From Massilibacteroides sp. (GTDB taxonomy: Bacteria > Bacteroidota > Bacteroidia > Bacteroidales > Tannerellaceae): a stretch of DNA of 60,530 nt. Of this stretch, positions 8,983-16,832 are shown one piece after another. The stretch is from positions 1 through 60,530 of the forward strand of contig NZ_JAQWCQ010000016.1 in the NCBI RefSeq assembly GCF_028705895.1, given 5' to 3'. A program made the position numbers and the translations under genes. Within the stretch, counting starts at the first letter, position 1, and every line of letters begins with the position of its first letter. The notes below the pieces were generated by a model. The model ran no database searches. It saw only the letters and a list, made by a program, of their open reading frames with translations, and was not told the origin of the DNA.

Positions 8983-11292
8983 ATGAGAAAAAGAAAAATC
9001 TGGAATTTTGTATTGATTCTGGCTGTCATTTTTACGGCTAAACCGGCATTTGCAGTAGGAGAGGAGGGGTTTGATCCGGTGGAGTATGTGAATCCGTTGA
9101 TGGGGACGCATTCTACATTCGAATTATCCACCGGAAATACGTATCCTGCTATAGCGATGCCTTGGGGAATGAACTTCTGGACTCCTCAAACAGGAAAAAT
9201 GGGTGATGGCTGGGCTTATATTTATACGGCTAATAAAATCAGAGGGTTTAAACAAACGCATCAGCCAAGTCCATGGATTAACGATTATGGTCAGTTTTCT
9301 TTAATGCCGGTTGTTGGTACGCCTGAATTTGATCAGGATAAACGGGCGAGCTGGTTTTCGCATAAAAGCGAAGTTGCCAAACCTTATTATTATAAGGTGT
9401 ATTTGGCTGAACATGATGTCGTGACTGAAATTGCACCGACCGATCGTGCGGCGATGTTTCGTTTTACATTCCCGGACAATGAACATTCTTATGTTGTTGT
9501 GGATGCATTTGATAAAGGTTCGTCAATAAAAATTATTCCGGGGGAAAACAAGATTATCGGTTATACCACGCGGAATAGTGGGGGAGTACCGGAGAATTTC
9601 AAGAACTATTTTGTTATTGAATTTGATAAACCATTTACTTACAAAGCTACGGTTGCTGATTCTAACGTAAAGGAAAACGTTTTGGAGCAGACCGTAAACC
9701 ATGCAGGTGCTATTATCGGTTTTAAGACGAAGAAAGGTGAAATTGTTCACGCCAGAGTAGCCTCTTCTTTTATCAGTCCGGAACAGGCAGCAATCAACTT
9801 GAAAGAACTTGGTAATGACAGTTTTGATCAGATTGCTGAAAAAGGGAAAAAGGCATGGAACGATGTACTTGGAAAAATAGAAGTGGAAGGAGGAAATTTA
9901 GATCAGTATCGTACCTTCTATTCTTGTCTTTATCGTTCCGTTCTGTTCCCACGCAAATTCCATGAAATCAATGCGGCGGGTGAAGTTGTTCATTACAGTC
10001 CATACAATGGCGAAGTTTTGCCGGGCTATATGTTTACCGATACCGGTTTTTGGGATACGTTCCGTTGTTTGTTCCCATTCCTGAATTTGATGTATCCATC
10101 AATGAACAAACAAATGCAGGAAGGACTCATCAACACGTACAAAGAAAGCGGATTCTTCCCTGAGTGGGCAAGCCCCGGACATCGTGGCTGTATGGTTGGA
10201 AATAACTCTGCATCCGTTTTAGTTGATGCTTATTTTAAAGGAGTTAAAGTAGATGATCTGGAAACACTTTACAAAGGATTGATTCACGGAACTGAAAATG
10301 TACATCCGAAAGCGTCTTCAACAGGCCGTTTAGGACATGAATATTATAACAAGTTAGGCTACGTACCATATGATGTAAAGATCAACGAGAATGCAGCCCG
10401 TACGTTAGAATATGCTTACGATGACTGGTGTATCTGGAAATTGGCAAAGGATCTGAAACGTCCTAAAAAGGAAATAGACCTGTTTGCAAAACGTGCGATG
10501 AATTATAAGAACCTGTTTGATCCGGAATCAAACCTGATGCGTGGAAAGAATGCAGACGGAACATTCCAATCTCCTTTTTCTCCTTTGAAATGGGGGGATG
10601 CCTTTACAGAAGGAAACAGTTGGCATTATACCTGGTCAGTATTCCACGACCCACAGGGATTGATTGATTTGATGGGAGGGAAGAAAAACTTTGTAAAAAT
10701 GCTTGATTCCGTATTTATTGTTCCTCCTTTGTTCGACGACAGTTATTATGGTGGTGTAATTCATGAAATCCGTGAAATGACAATCATGAATATGGGTAAC
10801 TATGCTCATGGAAACCAGCCTATCCAGCATATGATTTATATGTATAACTATGCCGGTGAACCTTGGAAGGCTCAATATTGGTTGCGTGAGGTAATGAACA
10901 GAATGTACACACCCGGACCTGATGGTTATTGTGGGGATGAAGACAACGGACAGACTTCTGCCTGGTACGTATTCTCAGCATTAGGTTTCTATCCTGTTTG
11001 TCCGGGTACGGATGAGTACGTGATGGGCGCTCCTTTATTTAAGAAAGCAACGTTACACTTTGAGAATGGAAAAGATTTCGTTATCAATGCTCCGGAAAAT
11101 AGCAGCAAGAATGTGTATATGGAATCTGTAAAATTAAATGGACAAAATTATACCAAGAACTATCTGAAACATGCCGATTTGTATAAGGGAGGTGTTCTTG
11201 ATGTAAAAATGTCTGATAAACCAGCCACTAACAGAGGTGTAAATGCGGAAGATTTTCCTTATTCATTTTCGGTGAACGAAAAGAAAAAATAA
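8983..11292 (+). CDS. GH92 family alpha-mannosidase, second of three
   Basis: A 769-residue secreted paralogue of the preceding gene, aligned along its whole length and probably a tandem duplicate. The signal peptide (WNFVLILAVIFTAKPAFA) lacks a lipobox, so it is likely periplasmic. Shared motifs: TYPAIAMPWGMNFWTPQTG, DTFRCLFPFLN, FTEGNSWHYTWSVFHD (candidate acid Glu543), and GYCGDEDNGQTSAW with the base aspartates. It also has GNQP (Gln612) in place of the common GNEP loop. It ends 8 bp before the third GH92 gene, so the two are co-transcribed. The expected role is trimming terminal alpha-linked mannose after import. Two paralogues with the same unusual loop suggest a shared, perhaps narrower, substrate preference; that is inference. 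Confidence 0.93.
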   Translation: MRKRKIWNFVLILAVIFTAKPAFAVGEEGFDPVEYVNPLMGTHSTFELSTGNTYPAIAMPWGMNFWTPQTGKMGDGWAYIYTANKIRGFKQTHQPSPWINDYGQFSLMPVVGTPEFDQDKRASWFSHKSEVAKPYYYKVYLAEHDVVTEIAPTDRAAMFRFTFPDNEHSYVVVDAFDKGSSIKIIPGENKIIGYTTRNSGGVPENFKNYFVIEFDKPFTYKATVADSNVKENVLEQTVNHAGAIIGFKTKKGEIVHARVASSFISPEQAAINLKELGNDSFDQIAEKGKKAWNDVLGKIEVEGGNLDQYRTFYSCLYRSVLFPRKFHEINAAGEVVHYSPYNGEVLPGYMFTDTGFWDTFRCLFPFLNLMYPSMNKQMQEGLINTYKESGFFPEWASPGHRGCMVGNNSASVLVDAYFKGVKVDDLETLYKGLIHGTENVHPKASSTGRLGHEYYNKLGYVPYDVKINENAARTLEYAYDDWCIWKLAKDLKRPKKEIDLFAKRAMNYKNLFDPESNLMRGKNADGTFQSPFSPLKWGDAFTEGNSWHYTWSVFHDPQGLIDLMGGKKNFVKMLDSVFIVPPLFDDSYYGGVIHEIREMTIMNMGNYAHGNQPIQHMIYMYNYAGEPWKAQYWLREVMNRMYTPGPDGYCGDEDNGQTSAWYVFSALGFYPVCPGTDEYVMGAPLFKKATLHFENGKDFVINAPENSSKNVYMESVKLNGQNYTKNYLKHADLYKGGVLDVKMSDKPATNRGVNAEDFPYSFSVNEKKK

Positions 11293-11300
11293 TTATTGAA

Positions 11301-13568
11301 ATGAAAGCGAAGATAATCCAACTATCATTAGCTCTTTTAATACTTGCTTCCTGCGCCCCGCGGGAGGCAAGTATTAATCGTTTAAAAGAGCCTGTAGATT
11401 ATGTTAATCCTTACATGGGAAACATCAGTCATTTGTTAGTTCCAACTTATCCTACGGTTCATCTGCCCAACAGTATGCTTCGTGTTTATCCTGAACGTGG
11501 CGATTTTACGGGCGACCGGTTAAATGGTTTGCCACTTATTGTGACCAGTCACCGTGGTAGTTCGGCATTTAACCTTAGTCCTGTAAGCGGCGATTTATCT
11601 GTGGTATCACCTGTTATGCAATATAGCTATGATTTAGAAAAAATTCATCCCTATCGTTATCAGGTCTATTTAGATGAAGCAGGAATAGATATTGATTATG
11701 CACCATCTACACAGAGTGCTGTTTACTCCATTGATTTTGAATCGGATGCTACATCCAACATTTTATTCAACTCGAGAAATGGCGCTCTGAAAACAAATGG
11801 GAACTCCGTGCAAGGCTATCAGTATGTGGATAATAAAACAAAAGTGTATCTCTATGCAGAGACAGAACAAATACCGGTTAAAACGGGTGTTGTGAAAGAT
11901 GGTTCTTCTGTTTATGGCGAAACAAGCGTCGAAGGACGTGATGCTGCCGTTGTACTTACTTTTGCACCAGGCACACAACATGTAAACCTGCGTTACGGTA
12001 TCTCTTTTATCAGCGAAGAACAAGCCCGGAAGAATCTGGAACGGGAGATAAAGAATTATGATATTGATGTTATTGCTCAGACCGGACGCGATGTTTGGAA
12101 TAAGGCTCTTGGTAAAATAGAAGTAAAGGACGGCAATGAAGAAGATAGGACAGTTTTCTATACTTCTTTGTATCGTTGTTACGAACGTCCTGTTTGCCTG
12201 AGTGAAGACGGACAGTATTACAGTGCTTTCGATGGTAATGTTCATAGTGACGAAGGACGTCCGTTCTATACTGACGACTGGATCTGGGATACGTATCGGG
12301 CAACGCATCCTCTACGTGTGTTGATCGATAAAGAACGCGAGAGTGATATCATCAACTCATTCTTAGTTATGGCCAAACAAATGGGTAATGACTGGATGCC
12401 TACTTTCCCCGAAGTAACCGGTGATTCACGAAGAATGAACTCCAACCATGGCGTAGCAACTGTTATAGATGCTTACCTGAAAGGGGTACGCGGATTTGAT
12501 CTGGCCTATGCCTACGAAGCTTGCCGTAAGGGTATGGAAGAAAAAACATTGATTCCCTGGACAGGAACTCCTGCCGGTTGGTTAGATACATTTTATAAAG
12601 AACACGGTTATTTTCCGTCTCTGAAACCCGGAGAAAAAGAAACGGTAGAGAACGTTTCTGCTTGGGAAAAACGGCAACCGATAGCTGTTACATTAGGTAC
12701 AGCTTACGACCAATGGTGTCTGTCTCAAATAGCCCGTGAATTGGGTAGGGCAGAGGAGGCTGATTATTATTTGTCCTGTTCTTATAATTACCGTAATGTA
12801 TTCAATCCTGAAACCAAATTCTTCCATCCGAAAGATAAAGACGGAAAATTTATTGAAGGAATTGATTACCGTTTTTCAGGCGGCTTAGGTGCGCGTGATT
12901 ATTATGATGAAAATAATGCCTATGTATATCGTTGGGATGTGCAACACAATATTGGTGATCTGGTTTCTCTCGTAGGAGGTAATAAAGCATTCACCGATGC
13001 TCTTGACGAGATGTTCAATACCCCTTTAGGCAAATCCAAATGGCAATTCTATGCCACCTTGCCCGATCATACCGGTAATGTAGGACAATTTTCGATGGCT
13101 AATGAACCAAGTTTACATATCCCATACTTATATAATTACGCCGGAGCACCATGGAAAACGCAGAAACGGATTCGTACGCTTCTTGACCAATGGTTCCGTA
13201 ACGACCTGATGGGCGTACCCGGTGATGAAGATGGGGGAGGGATGTCTGCTTTTGTAGCTTTCAGTCAGTTAGGTTTCTATCCCGTAACCCCCGGTTCGCC
13301 TACCTATAATATAGGCAGCCCGGTATTCCCGTATGCTAAAATAGATATGGGAGAAGGAAAATTCTTTGAAATCATTGCAAAAAATGCATCCCCTGAAAAT
13401 AAGTATATCCAATCAGCAAAGCTGAACGGTAAGGAACTTAATCAGGCCTGGTTCAGTCATGCTGACATAGCGACAGGAGGGGTGTTGGAAGTTGTGATGG
13501 GAGCAAAGGCTAATCGCAGTTGGGGGATAAATACTCCTCCTCCGTCTGCTGCCGGATTGCAAAAATAA
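11301..13568 (+). CDS. GH92 family alpha-mannosidase lipoprotein, divergent third member
   Basis: A 755-residue lipoprotein (LASC, Cys18), so membrane-anchored and possibly surface-exposed, unlike its two neighbours. It is clearly GH92 but divergent: YVNPYMGNISHLLVPTYPT at the N-terminus, DTYRATHPLRVL, YYDENNAYVYRWDVQHN (Glu537 aligns with the catalytic acid), MANEPSLHIPYLYNYAG with the common Glu602, and GVPGDEDGGGMSAF. The family of this variant includes enzymes with altered linkage specificity. Combination with two soluble-type paralogues suggests stepwise attack, with this one acting at the surface or on another linkage. The gene ends the polysaccharide locus and is followed by a bidirectional terminator. 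An antisense open frame inside it (11763-12308) has no homology I recognise. Confidence 0.9.
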   Translation: MKAKIIQLSLALLILASCAPREASINRLKEPVDYVNPYMGNISHLLVPTYPTVHLPNSMLRVYPERGDFTGDRLNGLPLIVTSHRGSSAFNLSPVSGDLSVVSPVMQYSYDLEKIHPYRYQVYLDEAGIDIDYAPSTQSAVYSIDFESDATSNILFNSRNGALKTNGNSVQGYQYVDNKTKVYLYAETEQIPVKTGVVKDGSSVYGETSVEGRDAAVVLTFAPGTQHVNLRYGISFISEEQARKNLEREIKNYDIDVIAQTGRDVWNKALGKIEVKDGNEEDRTVFYTSLYRCYERPVCLSEDGQYYSAFDGNVHSDEGRPFYTDDWIWDTYRATHPLRVLIDKERESDIINSFLVMAKQMGNDWMPTFPEVTGDSRRMNSNHGVATVIDAYLKGVRGFDLAYAYEACRKGMEEKTLIPWTGTPAGWLDTFYKEHGYFPSLKPGEKETVENVSAWEKRQPIAVTLGTAYDQWCLSQIARELGRAEEADYYLSCSYNYRNVFNPETKFFHPKDKDGKFIEGIDYRFSGGLGARDYYDENNAYVYRWDVQHNIGDLVSLVGGNKAFTDALDEMFNTPLGKSKWQFYATLPDHTGNVGQFSMANEPSLHIPYLYNYAGAPWKTQKRIRTLLDQWFRNDLMGVPGDEDGGGMSAFVAFSQLGFYPVTPGSPTYNIGSPVFPYAKIDMGEGKFFEIIAKNASPENKYIQSAKLNGKELNQAWFSHADIATGGVLEVVMGAKANRSWGINTPPPSAAGLQK

Positions 13569-13614
13569 GTGCATTTGCAAACTGCTGTATATCAGCAATA
13601 TATGGAAGGTGAAA

Positions 13615-13646
13615 ATAAAGGTTATAATTAGAGATATAAAGGTTGT
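13615..13646. repeat. Two-unit copy of the 21-bp-period ATAAAGG repeat
   Basis: ATAAAGGTTAT at 13615-13625 and ATAAAGGTTGT at 13636-13646, starting exactly 21 bp apart. The same unit and the same period occur as three-unit copies at 35460-35512 and 57452-57504. This copy lies in the convergent gap between the third GH92 gene and the aminopeptidase gene, just before the shared terminator. Function unknown. Confidence 0.6.
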
Positions 13647-13661
13647 TCTTGGAGACTTGCA

Positions 13662-13704
13662 AAAAACAGCCCGATGAAATTAAGTTTATCATCGGGCTGT
13701 TTTT
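13662..13704. terminator. Bidirectional terminator between convergent genes
   Basis: Perfect 16-bp stem: arms 13662-13677 and 13689-13704, containing CAGCCCGATGA and TCATCGGGCTG, with A-run and T-run on the two flanks. It serves the third GH92 gene on the plus strand and the aminopeptidase gene on the minus strand. Confidence 0.85.
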
Positions 13705-13720
13705 ATTTTGCCTTTAGCAA

Positions 13721-15097
13721 TTAACAATGAATTGCTTCTACCTCTTCTGTATGAATAGGTATTTTCTTACCCAACAAACGAGCTCCGGTTTCAGTAATCA
13801 GATAATCTTCTTCATTACGAATTCCACTAAAGTCTTTATATGTCTCAACTTTATCGTAATTAATAAATTCACTAAATTTATTTTCACTTCTCCAAAGATC
13901 GATCAACTCAGGAATAAAATAAATGCCCGGTTCAATAGTCAGTACAAAACCCGGTTCAAGTTTTCTACCTAAACGAAGAGACTTACGACCGAATTGAACA
14001 CTTTTTTCACGACCACCATAGCCTACATATTTTTCACCTAAGTTTTCCATATCGTGAACATCAAGTCCCATCATATGTCCTAATCCACAAGGCATAAACA
14101 AAGCACATGCACCCGCTTTCACAGCTTCCATTGAATCACCTTTCATGAATCCCATGCTTTTCAAACCATCAGCTATTGTTTTCAACGACAAGTCATATAC
14201 ATCTTCAAACAAAACACCCGGTTTCAAAGCAGCTACAGCAGCTTCATGGGCGGCCACACTGATATCATAAATCTCTTTCTGACGCGCAGTATATGTTCTA
14301 TCTGCCGGAATAGTAGAAGACATATCACCGGCATAACCCATTTCAGTTTCAGCACCTGCATCTAAAAGCAGCATATCGCCGCTTTTAATCACATTTCCAT
14401 GATAATGATTATGAAGAGTCTGCCCGTTGATCGTAGCAATTATGGGGAAAGACAACTGATAATCAAGAGAAAAAGCAGCTTCGGCAACAACTGCAGCCAC
14501 TTCGCTCTCTTTTATGCCCGGACGTACCATACGCATAGCTGCGAGGTGCATATCGGCAGTTGCAATACAAGCTTTTTCAATTTCAACAATTTCTTCAGCT
14601 GATTTGTAATTTCGTTGATTAACAACGCCTAATATGAATTGTACAGAGGGCATTTCGGCTCCGGGATAAATTCCCAGCCATGATTGTAGTTTAATCTGAT
14701 GTTCAGCTCTGTATGTAGGTAAATAATGTATTTCCTGCTTTTTAGTTTGAGCATTTTTCAGGTAATTTTCAATGTCTTTTGAAGGTAAAACTTCAGAAAT
14801 ACCAACAAGTTCTGAAAGGTTTTTCAAGCTGGGTTGAGTTCCCATCCAAACTATTGCATCAATAGATAGTTCATCACCAAAGATTATCTCACGATCATTG
14901 TCAATATCAATAATAGCAGCCAATCCGGCGTGAGCTAATCCAAAGAAATAAAGAAAAGTTGAGTCTTGTCTGAAATGATATGTATTATCTGCATAATTCA
15001 TTCCGCTTTCTTCATTACCTAAAAAAAGTAAGAGTCCAGAGCCAACTGTCTCTTTTAATTTTGCCCTGCGAGCAATGTAAGTTTCTTTACTAAACAT
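13721..15097 (-). CDS. Xaa-Pro aminopeptidase (M24 family)
   Basis: A cytoplasmic metallo-aminopeptidase of 458 residues that removes N-terminal residues preceding proline. The N-terminal AMP_N domain spans about residues 1-140. The pita-bread catalytic domain then shows the five metal ligands in order: LLLDAGAE and YAGDMSST (two Asp), GLGHMMGLDVHD (His), TIEPGIYF (Glu) and GIRNEEDYLIT (Glu). Length and motif order fit proline aminopeptidase P rather than methionine aminopeptidase. There is no signal peptide. It is a single-gene unit: about 150 bp separate it from the two-component genes upstream of it on this strand, and a shared terminator follows. Presumed role: peptide recycling. Confidence 0.93.
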   Translation of the reverse strand: MFSKETYIARRAKLKETVGSGLLLFLGNEESGMNYADNTYHFRQDSTFLYFFGLAHAGLAAIIDIDNDREIIFGDELSIDAIVWMGTQPSLKNLSELVGISEVLPSKDIENYLKNAQTKKQEIHYLPTYRAEHQIKLQSWLGIYPGAEMPSVQFILGVVNQRNYKSAEEIVEIEKACIATADMHLAAMRMVRPGIKESEVAAVVAEAAFSLDYQLSFPIIATINGQTLHNHYHGNVIKSGDMLLLDAGAETEMGYAGDMSSTIPADRTYTARQKEIYDISVAAHEAAVAALKPGVLFEDVYDLSLKTIADGLKSMGFMKGDSMEAVKAGACALFMPCGLGHMMGLDVHDMENLGEKYVGYGGREKSVQFGRKSLRLGRKLEPGFVLTIEPGIYFIPELIDLWRSENKFSEFINYDKVETYKDFSGIRNEEDYLITETGARLLGKKIPIHTEEVEAIHC

Positions 15098-15246
15098 ATG
15101 TATATGAATTTGTAAGTTTTAATATTGCTATAAAGATAATAAATCAAATAAAACAATGTCCTTGATTTATCTTATACTTATTAAGTATAATCACTATTAT
15201 GTTTAATAGAATTATGAAATAAAAAATAAAGTTCTGCCCCAAGTCA

Positions 15247-16125
15247 TTAATTTGCCGTATATGCCTGTTGGAAATCAATAGATATAGTAGTTCCTTCGTT
15301 CTCTTTAGATCTGATTTCGATTTTAGCTCCATAAAAAGTTAAAATACGAATTGCTAAACTTAATCCGATCCCATTACCTGAAAAATCGCGCGCATTAGTG
15401 GCTCTGTAAAATGGTTGGTTGATATTTCTAAGTTCTTCTTCGGGAATTCCGATACCATTATCGATTACTTCTAAAACTGTTCCTCGCAAATCAAGATACA
15501 CAGGTTTGTTGTTTGAATATTTACAGGCATTTCCAATTAAATTGTCGAGTGCCATCTTTATTAGTTGGCGATTGGCCTCAATGGTTAACGCAAAATTATC
15601 CATCGAAAAATGGACTCTTCCCTGTGCATACTCCATCAACATATTAGCAAGTTGAATTGGTTCTGTGGTATTATTAAGCATTTCTTTTTCCCCTTGTGCC
15701 AGAAACAACAAATGTTTCATCAGCAATATCATTCGTTTTGTTTCAGCAGCAATGCGTTTCAAAGCAGCCTGATACTCTCCGGGAGTTCTTTCTTTCATCA
15801 AACTAATCTCGCATTCACCTTGTATAGCTGTCAGCGGATTGTTTACTTCGTGTGATGCGTTGCTAATAAAGGATTTTTCGCGTTGAAAAGCCTGATTAAT
15901 ACGTTCTGATACGCGATTAAGATAACGTTTACCTATAAAAAATATGCTTATTCCACTGATTAGCAATATAATAAAAGATATAGCTACAAGGAGGAACAAA
16001 AGATGAAGATCATGAGTAAAATCAACCTGATAACTAATTATTACTCCAAATAAGATAAAGGAAATCATAATAATTCCCATTATTATTCCGGTGTAAATCA
16101 GTACTATCTTATTGTTTGATTTCAT
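15247..16125 (-). CDS. Sensor histidine kinase
   Basis: A membrane sensor kinase of 292 residues. Two transmembrane helices (about residues 8-31 and 40-64) flank a periplasmic loop of only about nine residues. It therefore has almost no external sensor domain and probably senses something within the membrane or through a partner protein. The phospho-acceptor is His92 in NASHEVNNPLTA, where the usual HELRTP reads HEVNNP. The HATPase domain has DNLIGNACKYS (N box), VIDNGIGIPEEE (G1) and GNGIGLSLAIRI (G2). It directly abuts the response-regulator gene (stop and start at 16126/16125). Signal and target genes are unknown. Confidence 0.92.
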   Translation of the reverse strand: MKSNNKIVLIYTGIIMGIIMISFILFGVIISYQVDFTHDLHLLFLLVAISFIILLISGISIFFIGKRYLNRVSERINQAFQREKSFISNASHEVNNPLTAIQGECEISLMKERTPGEYQAALKRIAAETKRMILLMKHLLFLAQGEKEMLNNTTEPIQLANMLMEYAQGRVHFSMDNFALTIEANRQLIKMALDNLIGNACKYSNNKPVYLDLRGTVLEVIDNGIGIPEEELRNINQPFYRATNARDFSGNGIGLSLAIRILTFYGAKIEIRSKENEGTTISIDFQQAYTAN

Positions 16126-16809
16126 CTATTCAATCATATAGCCTATTCCTACTACGGTCTGAATTAGTTTATGTTTGGAGCCTTTATCTATTTTAGTTCT
16201 GAGATAGTTAACATAGACATCAACCACGTTCATATTCCGTTCTGGTTCTTTGTCCCATACCTCTCTTAAAATATCGGCACGACTTAATGCTTTTCCTTGA
16301 TTTTTAATCAAATATTCTAAAAGACGAAACTCTCGTACTGTTAGATTTATCGGTTTTCCTTTTCTGATTGCTCTATGAGAATCTATATCGAGCGTAAGGT
16401 CTGCACATGAATAAGAGGTAATATTTCCGGTCTCCAAAGGGGTTGTTTTACGCCTTAGCATCGCATGGATACGTGCTTCAAGTTCCTGAAAACTAAATGG
16501 TTTTACTAAATAGTCGTCGGCTCCCGCATCTAAGCCACGAACGATATCCTCTGTCGTTCCCAAAGCCGTCAGGATAATAACAGCCGTGCCATATCCTTTT
16601 GTCTTCCTAAAGTCTTTACATAGTTCTAATCCGTTTTTTTTAGGCATCATAATGTCTAAAATCAACAGATCAAAATCGCTGTTTTGTACGATTTCCCAAC
16701 CAGACTGTCCATCGTAAGTAACAGTTACGTCATGTCCTGATTCTTGTAGCCCCCTTTCAATAAAGGAGGCTATATTTCGTTCATCTTCAACGAGCAGAAT
16801 CTTTGCCAT
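16126..16809 (-). CDS. OmpR-family response regulator
   Basis: A two-domain transcription regulator of 227 residues. The receiver domain has acidic pair Glu8/Asp9, phospho-acceptor Asp52 (LLILDIMMP), Thr81 and Lys103 (YLVKPF). The winged-helix domain spans about residues 130-227, with LTVREFRLLEYLIKNQGKAL and the recognition-helix region MNVVDVYVNYLRTKID. The cognate kinase gene follows immediately. Only 23 bp separate its start from the stop of the FN3/kelch lipoprotein gene, so the pair may be the tail of the long phospho-signalling operon upstream. That would link His-Asp and Ser/Thr signalling at this locus; it is an inference from spacing. Confidence 0.94.
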   Translation of the reverse strand: MAKILLVEDERNIASFIERGLQESGHDVTVTYDGQSGWEIVQNSDFDLLILDIMMPKKNGLELCKDFRKTKGYGTAVIILTALGTTEDIVRGLDAGADDYLVKPFSFQELEARIHAMLRRKTTPLETGNITSYSCADLTLDIDSHRAIRKGKPINLTVREFRLLEYLIKNQGKALSRADILREVWDKEPERNMNVVDVYVNYLRTKIDKGSKHKLIQTVVGIGYMIE

Positions 16810-16832
16810 AAGATGCGCCTCCCCTACTCTGA

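Noticed and set aside
11763-12308. 181-residue antisense open frame within the third GH92 gene
   Set aside because: It has no family resemblance, start context or promoter, and lies opposite a complete, conserved gene.
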